A stretch of DNA of 64,000 bases from assembly GCA_013127575.1 (NCBI GenBank), contig CP053418.1, forward strand, positions 3,286,001 through 3,350,000, written 5' to 3'. The DNA comes from Ramlibacter terrae. Lineage in GTDB: Bacteria; Pseudomonadota; Gammaproteobacteria; Burkholderiales; Burkholderiaceae_C. Below are positions 9,978 to 19,875 of the stretch, in pieces. Each line of letters begins with the position of its first letter. Within the stretch, counting starts at the first letter, position 1. The notes beneath the pieces are model-generated. The model saw only the letters and a list, made by a program, of their open reading frames with translations. It was not told the origin of the DNA and searched no databases. The translations under genes were made by a program, and so were the position numbers.

Positions 9978-11063
9978 TTACAAAGCGGCCGCGATCGCCT
10001 TGCCGACGTCGGTGGTGCTGGCGTTGCCGCCGATGTCGCCGGTGCGCGGTGCGCCCGATTTCGGATCGAGCACCGCCTCGATCGCGCGCAGGATCGCGTC
10101 GTGCGCTTCCTTGTGCCCGAGGAACTCCAGCATCATCGCGCCGCACCAGATCTGCCCGATCGGGTTGGCGATGTTCTTGCCGTAGATGTCGGGCGCCGAG
10201 CCGTGCACCGGCTCGAACAGCGAGGGGAACTTGCGGTCCGGATTGAGGTTGGCGCTGGGCGCGATGCCGATGGTGCCGGTGCATGCGGGGCCGAGGTCGC
10301 TCAGGATGTCGCCGAACAGGTTGCTGGCGACCACCACGTCGAAGAAGTCGGGCCGCTGCACGAAGTGGGCGGTGAGGATGTCGATGTGGAACTTGTCCAG
10401 CTTCACGCCCGGGTACTGCTTGCCCATTTCGGCGACGCGCTCGTCCCAGTACGGCATCGTGATCGCGATGCCGTTGGACTTGGTGGCCGACGTCAGGTGC
10501 TTCTTGGGGCGCGACTGCGCGAGTTCGAAGGCGAACTTCAGCACGCGGTCTACGCCGATGCGCGACATGATTGTCTCCTGCATCACGATCTCGCGCTCGG
10601 TGCCCGGGTACATGCGGCCGCCGACGGCGGAATATTCGCCTTCGGTGTTCTCTCGCACGATGTACATGTCGATCTCGCCCGGCTGGCGCGGCGTGCCGTC
10701 CTTGCGCACCACGGGCGCGATGATGCCGGGCATCAGGCGCGCGGGCCGCAGGTTGACGTACTGGTCGAACTCGCGGCGGAACAGCAGCAGCGACTGCCAC
10801 AGCGACGTGTGGTCGGCGATCTTCTCGGGCCAGCCGACCGCGCCGAAGAAGATGGCGTCGTGGCCGCCGATCTGGTCCTTCCAGTCGTCGGGCAGGTACT
10901 TGCCGTGCTTCTCGCAGTAATCCCAACTGGAGAAATCGAAGGTGTCGAACTGCAGGTCGATGCCGAACTTGCGGGCGGCGGCGTCCACCACGCGCACGCC
11001 TTCGGGCATGACTTCCTTGCCGATGCCGTCGCCGGCGATGACTGCGATGCGTTTCCTGCTCAT
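9978..11063 (-). CDS. tartrate dehydrogenase-like isocitrate/isopropylmalate dehydrogenase family enzyme
   Basis: NAD-dependent beta-decarboxylating dehydrogenase, 361 residues, unbroken. It starts MSRKRIAVIAGDGIGKEV (nucleotide-binding start) and carries the Arg-rich substrate block NLRPARLMPG, the loop VRENTEGEYS, the Lys/Asp catalytic blocks TSATKSNGI and ASNLFGDILSDLGP, and FEPVHGSAPDIYGK. VRENTEGEYSAVGGR and the long segment before it favour the tartrate dehydrogenase / D-malate dehydrogenase branch over LeuB. A strong ribosome-binding site (AGGAG) precedes the start. It overlaps the upstream hydrolase stop by 4 bases, so both are made from one mRNA. Confidence 0.87.
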   Translation of the reverse strand: MSRKRIAVIAGDGIGKEVMPEGVRVVDAAARKFGIDLQFDTFDFSSWDYCEKHGKYLPDDWKDQIGGHDAIFFGAVGWPEKIADHTSLWQSLLLFRREFDQYVNLRPARLMPGIIAPVVRKDGTPRQPGEIDMYIVRENTEGEYSAVGGRMYPGTEREIVMQETIMSRIGVDRVLKFAFELAQSRPKKHLTSATKSNGIAITMPYWDERVAEMGKQYPGVKLDKFHIDILTAHFVQRPDFFDVVVASNLFGDILSDLGPACTGTIGIAPSANLNPDRKFPSLFEPVHGSAPDIYGKNIANPIGQIWCGAMMLEFLGHKEAHDAILRAIEAVLDPKSGAPRTGDIGGNASTTDVGKAIAAAL

Positions 11064-11942
11064 GGCTGTCTCCTGAAGAACGAAAGGGATTCCTGCAGCA
11101 GGAGGCCGGGCGCCTCCTCCGCGATGTAGTGGCCGCACGGCACGGCGCGGCCGGTGAAGTCGGTGGCGGCGGCGCGCCAGAGCGCCGGCACGTCGAAGCA
11201 GCGGCCGACCGCGCCGTGCTCGCCCCACAGCACGCGCAGCGGCATCGCGAGCTTGCGGCCCGCGTCCGCGTCGGCCTGGTCGTGTTGCAGGTCGATGCCC
11301 GCGCTGGCGCGGTAGTCGGCGCACACCGCTTCGGCGGTGCCGGGGATCGCGGCACAGCGTTCGTATTCTGCGAACGCCTCCGGCGCGAAGGCGGACAAGC
11401 CGGCGTGCCGCGAGCCCATCACGCTGCGAAGGTAGCGCGCGGGGTCGGATGCGATGAGCGCCTCGGGCAGGGGCGGCGGCTGGATCAGGAAGAACCAGTG
11501 CCAGTAGGCGCGCGCGAAGGCTTCGGTGGTGTTGCGGTACATGGCCAGCGTCGGCGCGATGTCCAGCAGCATCAGGCGCTGCACGGCGTGCGGGTGGTCG
11601 AGCGCGAGGCGGTGCGCCACGCGCGCGCCGCGGTCGTGGGCCAGCACGGAAACTTTCGTGGCCGAGGCTGCGCATCACTTCCACCGCATCCAGCGCCATC
11701 TCGCGCTTGGCATACGCGGACGATCCCTCGCCGGCCGGCGGGCGGCCCGAGTCACCGTAGCCGCGCAGGTCCATCATCACGACGCTGAAGTGCTGCGCCA
11801 GTCGCGGCGCGACGCGGTGCCACATGGCATGGGTCTGCGGATGGCCGTGCAGCAGCAGCAACGGCGGGCCGGCGCCGCCGTGGCGCACGTGCAGCGCGAC
11901 GCCGTCGCGCGTGACCGTCTGCTTTGCGAAGCCGTCCAGCAT
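11060..11942 (-). CDS. alpha/beta hydrolase with a haloacetate (fluoroacetate) dehalogenase signature
   Basis: About 294 residues. Motifs in order: HGHPQTHAMWHR (oxyanion region), DLRGYGDSGRP, AHDRGARVAHRLALDHP (nucleophile Asp with the two substrate-binding Arg of the fluoroacetate dehalogenase group), YWHWFFLIQP (the His-Trp pair that binds halide in that group), CADYRAS (Tyr) and GHYIAEEAP (catalytic His). An Asp nucleophile with DRGxR and HW marks dehalogenases rather than esterases. One frame break near 11655 lies in a short A/T run. It shares a 4-base overlap with the dehydrogenase downstream, which suggests the released glycolate-type or hydroxy acid could be handled by the same operon; the substrate is inferred. 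Confidence 0.8.
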
Positions 11943-11944
11943 GC

Positions 11945-12802
11945 TCACGCCTTCTGCCGCACCACCAGGCTGACGCCGATCGCCGTGAGGGCCACGCCCG
12001 CGACGATCAGCACGGTGATCGGCTCGCCGAACAGCAGCCACGCCATCAGCGCGGTGGTGGGCGGCACCGGTACATCAGGCTGGTGACGGCGGTGGCGGCG
12101 CCCTTCTGGATCAACAGGTACAGCAGCGAACTGCCGCCGAGCGTCAGGCCCAGCACCGACCAGGCCATGGCGCCGATCAACTCCGTGTTGGCGCCGTTCG
12201 CCGTGGTCCAGCGCATGCCTTCCGTTTCCAGCAGCGCCAGCGGCAGCGTGACGGCGAAGGCGGCGGCGAGCTGCACCAGGTTGGCGGTGCGCACGTCGCA
12301 GGGCTGCACGAAGCGCTTCTGGTACAGCGTGCCGGCCGTGATGCACACCAGAGCGATCATGGCGAACGTGAGGTTCAGCGGATGGACTTCGCCGAACCCG
12401 AGCTTCTCCCACACCACGAGCAGCAGGCCGGCGAGGCCGAAGGCGAGCCCCGCCCACTGGCGGGCCGCGACCTTGCCGCCCCGGCTCGACACCCAGAAGG
12501 CGGTCAGCACCGGCTGCAGGCCGACCAGCAACGCGGCGAGCCCCGCGCCCATGCCCGCCTTGACCGCGGCCCAGACGCCGCCCGGGTAGCCGGCGTGCAT
12601 CAGGACGCCGGTGACGGCGAGGTGGCCCCATTGCACGCGCCCCTTGGGCCAGCCGGCGCGCGCCAGCGTCGCCCGGGCGAGGAAGCAGAACACGGAGAGG
12701 ACATAGCGCACGGCCGGGGAACTTCATCGGCGGCGCGTGCGGCATGCCGTAGCGCGCCACGATGAAGCCCGTGGCCCAGATCACGACGAAGACGGCGGGC
12801 AT
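11945..12802 (-). CDS. EamA/DMT-family transporter
   Basis: Inner-membrane drug/metabolite-type transporter with ten predicted helices in two EamA repeats, about 286 residues after repair. The start MPAVFVVIWATGFIVARYGMP is typical of the family, and the end holds ALMAWLLFGEPITVLIVAGVALTAIGV. Frame breaks are at 12712 (CCAGGAA read as CCGGGGAA) and 12067-12070 (CCAGG read as CCGG; the repaired text reads SLMYQVPPTTALM). Two bases separate its stop from the next start in the hydrolase/dehydrogenase pair, so it may export or import their substrate. Specificity is unknown. Confidence 0.82.
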   Translation of the reverse strand: MPAVFVVIWATGFIVARYGMPHAPPMKFPGRALCPLRVLLPRPGDAGARRLAQGARAMGPPRRHRRPDARRLPGRRLGRGQGGHGRGARRVAGRPAAGADRLLGVEPGRQGRGPPVGGARLRPRRPAARGVGEARVRRSPSAEPHVRHDRSGVHHGRHAVPEALRAALRRAHRQPGAARRRLRRHAAAGAAGNGRHALDHGERRQHGVDRRHGLVGAGPDARRQFAAVPVDPEGRRHRRHQPDVPVPPTTALMAWLLFGEPITVLIVAGVALTAIGVSLVVRQKA

Positions 12803-12837
12803 GGCCCGCACCAGGGCGTCGCCCCTCGCCGCGCCGC

Positions 12838-13423
12838 TCACTTCTTCACCCGCCGGCGGATTTCGGGCAGCGCCTTTTGCAGGTAGTAGATCATCGACCA
12901 GACGGTCAGGATCGCGGACAGCCAGATCAGCCAGCGGCCCCAGCGGTTGGTGTCGATGACGCCGAACAGGTGGCCGTGGAACAGCAGGAACGGAATGGCG
13001 ACCATCTGCACGGTGGTCTTGAGCTTGCCCAGCATGTGCACGGCGACGCTCTTGGAGGCGCCGATCTGCGCCATCCACTCGCGCAGCGCCGAAATGGCGA
13101 TCTCGCGGCCGATGATGATCAGGGCGACGAAGACGTCGACCCGCTGCAGTTCCACCAGCACCAGCAGCGACGCGCACACGGGGAACTTGTCGGCCACCGG
13201 GTCGAGGAAGGCGCCGAAGGCCGACGTCTGGTTCAGCTTGCGCGCCGGGGAACCCGTCGAGCCAGTCGGTGAGGGCGAAGACCACGAACATCACGGTCGC
13301 GACCGGGTTCTGGACGCGTTGCTCCAGCCCCGGGTAGAACACGCCGATCAACAGGGGGATCGCGATGATCCGCGTCCAGGTCAGGAGCGTGGGAACCGTG
13401 AAGAACATCCGTGGATTGTGCAT
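12838..13423 (-). CDS. pgsA: CDP-diacylglycerol-glycerol-3-phosphate 3-phosphatidyltransferase
   Basis: Makes phosphatidylglycerol phosphate, the committed step to phosphatidylglycerol and cardiolipin; an essential inner-membrane enzyme. It begins [16 protein letters not shown] and has the CDP-alcohol phosphatidyltransferase signature spread over DWLDGF, then [20 protein letters not shown]. It ends in RRRVKK after several membrane helices. One frame break at 13245-13250 reads CCGGGG where CCAGG is expected, exactly in the DGFLARK codons. MFFTVP is an alternative start. The uvrC-pgsA order is common in proteobacteria; here a large inverted repeat separates them. Confidence 0.93.
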
Positions 13424-13445
13424 GACGCGAATGCGGGAGCGGATA

Positions 13446-13551
13446 CCGGACGCAGAGGACGCGAAAGATACGCAGAGGACGCGAAAGGGAACCGCTGAAA
13501 AAGGCTGTCTTTTCGCGTCCTCTGCGTACCCTTTGCGTCCTCTGCGTCCGG
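13446..13551. repeat. large imperfect inverted repeat with internally duplicated GCAGAGGACGC unit
   Basis: Two arms of 41 bases (13446-13486 and 13511-13551) are reverse complements with three mismatches; the loop is 24 bases. Each arm is itself a tandem pair of a unit containing ACGCAGAGGACGC. Together they form a long hairpin that fills most of the uvrC-pgsA gap. Similar GCAGAGGACGCAAAG text is a dispersed repeat in many bacterial genomes. Confidence 0.8.
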
Positions 13552-13578
13552 CTGTCCGGGCTTCCGGGTGTCCGGCTT

Positions 13579-15673
13579 CTAGTGCAGCGCCCGATAGATC
13601 TCTTCGGCCAGTTCCCGCGAGATGCCTTCGACCGTGGCGATGTCGTCCACCGAGGCCGAAGCCACCCCCGCACGCCGCCGAAACGTTGCAGCAGGCGGGC
13701 CCGCTTCTTGGCGCCGACGCCGGGGATTTCCTCCAGCTGGCTGCCGCCGATGCGCACGCGCGCGCGCCGGGCCCGCATGCCGGTGATGGCGAAGCGGTGG
13801 GCCTCGTCGCGGATCTGGGCGATCAGCATCAGCGCCGCCGATTCGCGCCCCGGTACACCTTCTCGCGGCCGTCGGCGAACACCAGTTCCTCAGGCCCACC
13901 TTGCGGCCCTCGCCTTTTTCGACGCCGACGATCACCGACAGGTCCAGCCCCAGTTCCGCGAACACCTCGCGGGCCATGCTCACCGGCCGCGGCCGCCGTC
14001 CACCAGCACCAGGTCGGGCAGCCGCTGGGCGCTGCCGCCGCCGCCGACCTTGGGCTTGCGGGCCGGCGCGGCCTCTTCGGCCGCGGCGACTTCGGGCGCG
14101 GGAACGGCTTCCATCTGCACGTCCGGCAAGGGCTCCGCAACGCCGTCGTCCGCCGGCGCGGGTTCTTCCTCGGGCGACGGCGTCGCATTGGGCGAGTCGC
14201 GGCCCGCCTGCGCCAGGCGCGCATAGCGGCGCGTCAGCACCTGCCGCATCGCCGCATAGTCGTCGCCGGGCGTGATGCCGTCGATGTTGTAGCGGCGGTA
14301 CTCGCGGTTCTGCATCTGGTGGTGGTGGAACACCACGCACGACGCCTGCGTCGCCTCACCCGCCGTGTGCGAGATGTCGAAACACTCCACGCGGAAGGTG
14401 TCGAGGTGGTCCGGCGCGAGATCGAGCGCCTCCACCAGCGCCCGCGTGCGCGCCTGCTGCGACCCTTCTTCCGCCAGCAGCCGCGCGAGCTGGATCTCGG
14501 CGTTCTTCTGCGCCATCTCCAGCCAGTGCGGCGCTGCCCGCGCGGGTTGTGCACGGCGGCCACGCGAACCCCGGTCTGCTCCGTCAGCGCGTCGACGAGC
14601 TCGCTCGCCACCGGGTGGCTGGTGATCAGCGCCGCGGGAACGGGCACCCCGAGGTAGTGCTGCGCGATGAAGGCCTCCAGCACCTGCACTTCGACCGGCT
14701 GCGCGGCGACGGCATCGGCCGCGTCGTCGAACTCCTGCACCGCGCTCGCATCCTCGACGTGGCTCGGAAAGTAGGCGCGGTCGCCCGGTGCCGGCCGCCG
14801 CGCACCATCGCAGGTTGACGCAGGCCTTGCCGCCCCTGGACCTGCACGGCGAGGATGTCGGCGTCCTTGTCCGACGAGGTTTCCACCGACTGCTGGTGCA
14901 GCACCTTGGACAGCGCGCCCATCTGGTTGCGCAGTTCGGCGGCCTGCTCGAACTCCAGCTTCTCGGCGTGTTCCATCATCCGCCGCTCGAGAGCGCTCAG
15001 CACCGTCTGCGTCTCGCCGCGCAGGAAGGCTTCGGCATGCAGCACGTCGCGGTGGTAGTCGTCGGGCGCCACCAGGTTCACGCAGGGGCCGGAGCAGCGC
15101 TTGATCTGGTACAGCAGGCAGGGCCGCGTCCGGTTCGCGAACACCGTGTCTTCGCAGGTGCGCAGGCGGAACACCTTCTGCAGCAGCTGGATCGATTCCT
15201 TGACCGCCCACGCGCTGGGGTACGGGCCGAAATAGCGGTGCTTGCGGTCGACCGAGCCGCGGTAGTACGCCACGCGCGGAAACACGGTCGCCGTCGGCGC
15301 GCCCGCGTTGCGGCTGGTGAAGCCGGTCTTGTCCGGCGCGCCGGTGATCTTCAGGTACGGATAGCTCTTGTCGTCGCGGAACAGGATGTTGTAGCGCGGC
15401 GCCAGCGTCTTGATGAGGTTGTTCTCCAGCAGGAGCGCCTCGGCCTCGGAGCGCACGACGGTCGTGTCGAGCCGCACGATCTTGGTGATCATGTGGCCGA
15501 TGCGGGTGCCGCCGTGGTTCTTCTGGAAGTAGCTGGAGACGCGCTTCTTCAGGTTGCGCGCCTTGCCCACGTAGAGCACGCCGCCCTCGGCGTCGTAGTA
15601 ACGGTAGACGCCCGGCAGCGAAGGCAGCGCCGCCCCACTGGGCGAGGAGTTCGTCGGAATGCGCTTGCGCCAT
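13579..15673 (-). CDS. uvrC: excinuclease ABC subunit C
   Basis: Makes both incisions around UvrAB-marked DNA lesions. Domains in order: GIY-YIG nuclease ([25 protein letters not shown]), a Cys-rich region ([13 protein letters not shown]), a UVR motif ([20 protein letters not shown]), the RNase H-like endonuclease part ([20 protein letters not shown], ending VLVDGGRG), and a C-terminal helix-hairpin-helix pair ([21 protein letters not shown], then [17 protein letters not shown]). Several frame breaks (near 15630, 14815-14830, 14785, 13983, 13895, 13852, 13675); most are repaired by restoring CCAGG or CCTGG. It also carries an acidic Ala/Glu/Pro-rich insert near 14040-14200. The start ATG at 15673 is 20 bases from the divergent earP start. 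Confidence 0.95.
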
Positions 15674-15693
15674 CCGCCTATTATCCGAGCCAC

Positions 15694-16727
15694 ATGCGCT
15701 GGGACATTTTCTGCAGGGTGATCGACAACCACGGCGACGCCGGCGTGTGCTGGCGGCTGGCCGCCGAACTGGCCGCGCGGGGCGAATCGGTGCGGCTGTG
15801 GATCGACGATCCGTCACCGCTGGAATTCATGGCGCCGCAGGGCGCAGCGGGCGTGGAGGTGGTGCACTGGACCGCGACGCCGCCGGACCTGCAACCCGCC
15901 GACGTGGCGATCGAAGCGTTCGGCTGCGATCCGCCCCCGCCTTCGTCGCGCGCATGGCTGCCGCCCCCGTGGCCCCGGTGTGGATCAACCTCGAATACCT
16001 CTCGGCCGAAGGCTACGTGGAGCGCAGCCACCGCCTGCCCTCGCCGGCCGGGGCGCTGGTGAAGCATTTCTTCTACCCCGGCTTCACGCAGCGCACCGGC
16101 GGGCTGCTGCGCGAGCGCGACCTGCCGGCCCGCCGCGCGGCGTTCGACCGCTCGGAATGGCTGCGCGGGATCGGACTCGCCGCGCCGGCGGACCGGGCGA
16201 TCAGCCTCTTCTGCTACGAACCCGCCGCCCTTCCGGCGCTGTTGGCGACGCTGGCGGCAGGACCGGAAACCACCGACCTGCTGGTCACCGCAGGCCGCGC
16301 GGCTGCCGCCACCCGGGCCGCACTGGCCCGTCTGCCGGACACCGGCCAGCTGCGCCCGCACTGGCTGCCCCTGCTGAGCCAGCGCGACTACGACCACCTG
16401 CTGTGGGCCTGCGACTTCAACTTCGTGCGCGGCGAGGATTCGGTGGTGCGGGCGCTGCTCGCCGGCCGCCCGTTCGCCTGGCAGATCTACCCCCAGGACG
16501 ACGGGGCGCACCACGCCAAGCTGGAAGCCTTTCCCGGCCTGGCTGCAGCCGCCCGCGGACTGGCCCGGCTGTTCCGCAGCTGGAATGCGATGGGGGACGG
16601 GGCCCTCCCGCCGCTGGACCTCGCCGGCTGGGCCGCGGCGGCCAAGGGGTGGACCCAACGGGCCCACGCCCTGCCCGAGCTGGCCACCGCGCTCCAGCAG
16701 TTCGTCGCCGGGCGCGCTAGAATATAG
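15694..16727 (+). CDS. earP: EF-P arginine rhamnosyltransferase
   Basis: Cytoplasmic glycosyltransferase that attaches rhamnose from dTDP-rhamnose to an arginine of EF-P. About 345 residues. The N-terminal block [13 protein letters not shown] holds the two Asp (11 and 15) that match the catalytic pair of the family, and the C-terminal block [26 protein letters not shown] binds the nucleotide sugar. One frame break near 15925-15935 lies in a C run (GCDPPPAFVARM). It is 99 bases upstream of efp on the same strand, the usual arrangement of enzyme and substrate. Confidence 0.95.
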
Positions 16728-16826
16728 AGCTTTGCGTTACAGCCCGACCCGGGGCAGAGCGCCATATCTCGCCGCCACCGCACCTTTCCCGTTGCGCGCG
16801 CCGCGGCCCTCACCGAAGACACTGAC

Positions 16827-17381
16827 ATGAAAATCGCTCAAGAAATCCGCGCCGGCAACGTGATCATGAACTCCGGCCAGCCGTGGGTCGTGCTGAAGAC
16901 CGAATACTCGCGTGGCGGCCGCAACTCGGCCACCGTCCGCATGAAGCTCAAGTCGCTGCTGAACAACCAGGGCACCGAGACGGTGTTCAAGGCCGACGAC
17001 AAGATGGACCAGATCGTGCTGGAGAAGAAGGACTGCACGTACTCCTACTTCGCCGACCCGATGTACGTCTGGATGGACGCCGAGTACAACCAGTACGAAG
17101 TCGAAGCCGAGAACATGGGCGACGCGCTGAACTACCTCGAGGAAGGCATGCCCGCCGAAGTGGTGTTCTACGAAGGCAAGGCCATCTCGGTCGAACTGCC
17201 GACCAGCGTCGAGCGCGAGATCACCTGGACCGAGCCGGCCGTCAAGGGCGACACCTCGGGCAAGGTGCTCAAGCCCGCCAAGATCGCCACCGGCTTCGAG
17301 ATCGGCGTGCCGATCTTCGTGGCGCAGGGCGACAAGGTCGAGATCGACACCCGCACCGCCGAATACCGCCGCCGCGTCTGA
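16827..17381 (+). CDS. efp: translation elongation factor P (rhamnosylation type)
   Basis: Relieves ribosome stalling at polyproline stretches. 184 residues, unbroken. The tip loop reads YSRGGRNSA with Arg at position 32, the residue rhamnosylated by EarP. Lysine-type EF-P has Lys there and pairs with EpmA/EpmB, not seen here. The KOW-like first domain and two OB domains are complete, ending [12 protein letters not shown] terminator follows within 20 bases. Confidence 0.98.
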   Translation: MKIAQEIRAGNVIMNSGQPWVVLKTEYSRGGRNSATVRMKLKSLLNNQGTETVFKADDKMDQIVLEKKDCTYSYFADPMYVWMDAEYNQYEVEAENMGDALNYLEEGMPAEVVFYEGKAISVELPTSVEREITWTEPAVKGDTSGKVLKPAKIATGFEIGVPIFVAQGDKVEIDTRTAEYRRRV

Positions 17382-17400
17382 GCGCAGGCTGCTTGCACAG

Positions 17401-17423
17401 AAGGCTCCGCGAGGAGCCTTTTT
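17401..17423 (+). terminator. Rho-independent terminator after efp
   Basis: AAGGCTCC (17401-17408), loop GCGA, GGAGCCTT (17413-17420), then TTT. It lies 19 bases after the efp stop and before the DUF3445 gene, so earP-efp is a closed unit. Confidence 0.85.
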
Positions 17424-17438
17424 CACATCCGGACCTCC

Positions 17439-18227
17439 ATGCCGCTGAACCTCGCCCGCATCCCCGTGCCGTTCCGCATGCAGCCCGGGCTGCAGCGGAT
17501 CGCGGACGATGCGCCGCAGCTCACGCCGCTGGCGGCCGGCAGCGCGCTGTGGCAGGCGAAGAAGCGCGTGCTGGCCAGCGGCGCCAGCCGGGCGATGGTG
17601 CCGGGCTTCGACGAGGCCCCGGTGGTGGCGGCGATCCCTGGCGCGAGCGCGCCTCGAAGGCCTCGTCCCGACAGGGCCGATCGAGCTGGCGTTCGAGCAG
17701 GACTTCGCGCTGCTCGAAGCCGCCGGCACCACCCTGCCCTGGCTGTGCGTGTGCGTGCCCTCGCACTGGGCGCCGGAAGAAAAGGTCGGCCTGCCCTTCA
17801 CTTCGGTGCACGCGCCCGTGGCGGACAACCAGTTGCTGCTGGCCGCCGCGCGGCAGCTCACGCAACTGGTCACGGGCGGCGGCTGCTGGGAGCGCTGGGT
17901 GTGGACGGTGACGCCCGGTGCAAGCCACGACCAGCATCCGGTGCGGCAACCGCGCACGCCCCGGCCCGGCACGCAGGACCCGGAGGACTTCGCGCGGCAC
18001 TGCTTCCTGCGCGCCGAGCGGCAGACCTTTTTCCGCTGGCGCCGGGGCAGGCGGTGTTCACCATCCGCGTGCTGCTGCAGCCCCTGCAGGAAGCGGTGGC
18101 CGACCGTGAAGACGCACTGCAGCTGCACGGCGCCATCGCGTCCATGAGCGAAGCCGTGCTCGCGTACAAGAGCCTCACCGCGGCGCGCGACCGCCTGCTC
18201 GCCTGGCTGGCGCGGAGGGCGGCCTGA
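17439..18227 (+). CDS. DUF3445 protein (heme-dependent oxidative N-demethylase-like)
   Basis: About 263 residues. It begins MPLNLARIPVPFRMQPGLQRI and has the DUF3445 features SHWAPEEKVGLPFTSVHAPV and RAERQTFFR followed by AVFTIRVLLQPLQE. The characterised relatives are heme-dependent oxidative N-demethylases, so a heme enzyme acting on a methylated amine is possible; the sequence alone does not settle this. Frame breaks lie near 17645 and 18043; the second is repaired by restoring CCTGG (FFRLAPGQAVF). Its stop overlaps the transporter start (TGATG), so the two are coupled. Confidence 0.78.
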   Translation: MPLNLARIPVPFRMQPGLQRIADDAPQLTPLAAGSALWQAKKRVLASGASRAMVPGFDEAPVVAAIPGASAPRRPRPDRADRAGVRAGLRAARSRRHHPALAVRVRALALGAGRKGRPALHFGARARGGQPVAAGRRAAAHATGHGRRLLGALGVDGDARCKPRPASGAATAHAPARHAGPGGLRAALLPARRAADLFPLAPGQAVFTIRVLLQPLQEAVADREDALQLHGAIASMSEAVLAYKSLTAARDRLLAWLARRAA

Positions 18228-19104
18228 TGGACCTGCTCTGGCGCATCGCGCAGGTGATCATCCCGGTCTTCATGATCGTGGCGATCGGCTGGGCCTACGG
18301 CCGCCGCACGCGGCCCGACCTGGTGACCTTCAACCGCATCGTGCTGGACGTGCTGTCGCCGCTGCTGGTGTACACGGCGCTGGCCGACCGCGCATTCCGC
18401 TGGCAGGACCACACGGTGCTGATCGCCGGCGGCGCGCTGCTGATCCGGCGACCGGCGTGATCGCCTGGGGCGTTGCCCGGGCCGCCCACACGCAGCCGCG
18501 CACGCTCGTCCCGGTGGTGATGTTCACCAACGCCGGCAACATGGGCCTGCCGCTGGCGCTGCTGGCCTTCGGGCCCGAGCATTTCGGCGCCGCGGTCGCG
18601 CTGTTCTCCATCAGCAACCTGCTGCATTTCTCGGTGGGCGCGCGCATCACCAGCGCGCACGCCCGCACGCGCGACCTGATGCTGTCGCCGCTGATGATCG
18701 CCTCGGCACTGGGCTTCGCGAGCGCGCTCAGCGGCGTGCGGCCGCCCGACACCCTCTTCACCGGCATGAAGCTGCTGGGCGACGCGATGCTGCCGCTGAT
18801 GCTGTTCGCGCTGGGCGTGCGCCTGACGCTCCTGAAGCGCGAAGACGTGCCGCGCGGCCTGCTCGGAGCTTTCGCGCGCCCGCTGATCGGCATGGCCTGC
18901 GCCGTGCCGCTGGCGTGGGCGCTGGGACTGGAGGGCCCGGCACGCGCGCAACTGATCCTGTTCGGTGCGCTGCCGCCGGCGGCCACGCAGTTCCTGCTGG
19001 CGGACCGCTACCACCGGGAGCCGGAACGCGTGGCGGCGATGATCCTGCTGGGGAACGCGCTGGCGATCGTCTTCGTGCCGCTGGGGCTGGCGCTGGCGCT
19101 CTGA
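18227..19104 (+). CDS. AEC-family (auxin efflux carrier-like) transporter
   Basis: Inner-membrane permease of about 293 residues with around ten helices. It begins WRIAQVIIPVFMIVAIGWAYG and has the conserved FTNAGNMGLPLALLAFG and PPAATQFLLADRY (helix-break prolines). Bacterial members move dicarboxylates such as malate or malonate; specificity is unknown. One frame break near 18450 reads CCGG where CCAGG (LIQATGV) or CCCGG fits. It is coupled to the DUF3445 gene. Confidence 0.84.
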
Positions 19105-19107
19105 GCG

Positions 19108-19779
19108 TCAGCGGTGCGTGAGCACCCAGACCACCACCAGCACCGCCGACACGAGTGCCGTCACCGCGGCGACGCCCATCCACGCGACGGTCTGCGTCGG
19201 CACGGAGGCCGACGGCTTGGCACGGACCGGTTCGTCGGGCCACGCCGTGACGTTGGGCAGCGCTCCCGCGAAGTCCCCGGCCGCCTCGGGCGTGCGCAGG
19301 TCCAGCGTCAGCCGCTGCGTGGCGGCGGCGGCTTCGGCCCGCAAGCCGAGGTCGACGATGCTGCCGCGGCGGCCGGCATGCACCACGTGTTCGAGCGGGA
19401 TCTTCAGACGGTCCTGCCGGGTGGCCGGGCCTTCGCGGAAGCGGCCTTCGATGCGCAGTACCTTCGTCTGCACCCGCACTTCGAGGTCGCCGGTGAAAGG
19501 CGGCACGACGCAGCAGCCGCTGCCGGCCGTGTCGACCAGCGTGGCGGCATGGATGGCCTGCACCACCGAATAGCTGCCGCTGCGCTCCGGCTGGAAAGCG
19601 GCCTCGGCGCGCGGCTGGCGCACCAGGTCGCGCACGGCGCGCTGGCGGCCGTCGGCGCCGACGACGACGTCACCGCCGCGCAGCGCCTTGCGCACGCGCA
19701 TGCCGATGATGGTGCGGCGGTCGAACGGCCCCAGCCGCCCGCCACCTTCGACCAGCACGTGATACACCGAGTCCTGCAC
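19108..19779 (-). CDS. hypothetical protein with N-terminal GYF/DUF4339-like domain and C-terminal membrane anchor
   Basis: 223 residues from GTG at 19779; longer in-frame starts reach 19899 but run into the upstream gene. The first 60 residues ([20 protein letters not shown], then a [13 protein letters not shown] stretch) resemble GYF_2-type modules that read a 'gpf/gpy' pattern. The middle part (about 90-195) is beta-rich with [14 protein letters not shown] single C-terminal helix ([18 protein letters not shown]) ends HR*, suggesting a tail anchor with the domains in the cytoplasm. It is convergent with the AEC gene (3-base gap). No function is known to me. Confidence 0.6.
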   Translation of the reverse strand: MQDSVYHVLVEGGGRLGPFDRRTIIGMRVRKALRGGDVVVGADGRQRAVRDLVRQPRAEAAFQPERSGSYSVVQAIHAATLVDTAGSGCCVVPPFTGDLEVRVQTKVLRIEGRFREGPATRQDRLKIPLEHVVHAGRRGSIVDLGLRAEAAAATQRLTLDLRTPEAAGDFAGALPNVTAWPDEPVRAKPSASVPTQTVAWMGVAAVTALVSAVLVVVWVLTHR

Positions 19780-19875
19780 TCGCGTCCCCTGTTGCTCCTG
19801 CTGGACAGGAGGAGAGCGGGATCCGGCCGGTCCCCCGCGCCAAGGAATCCGCGCTTGCGGCCACAATGCCGGAAT

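Noticed and set aside
13446..13551. A CRISPR array
   Set aside because: Only inverted copies, no regular spacers and no cas genes.
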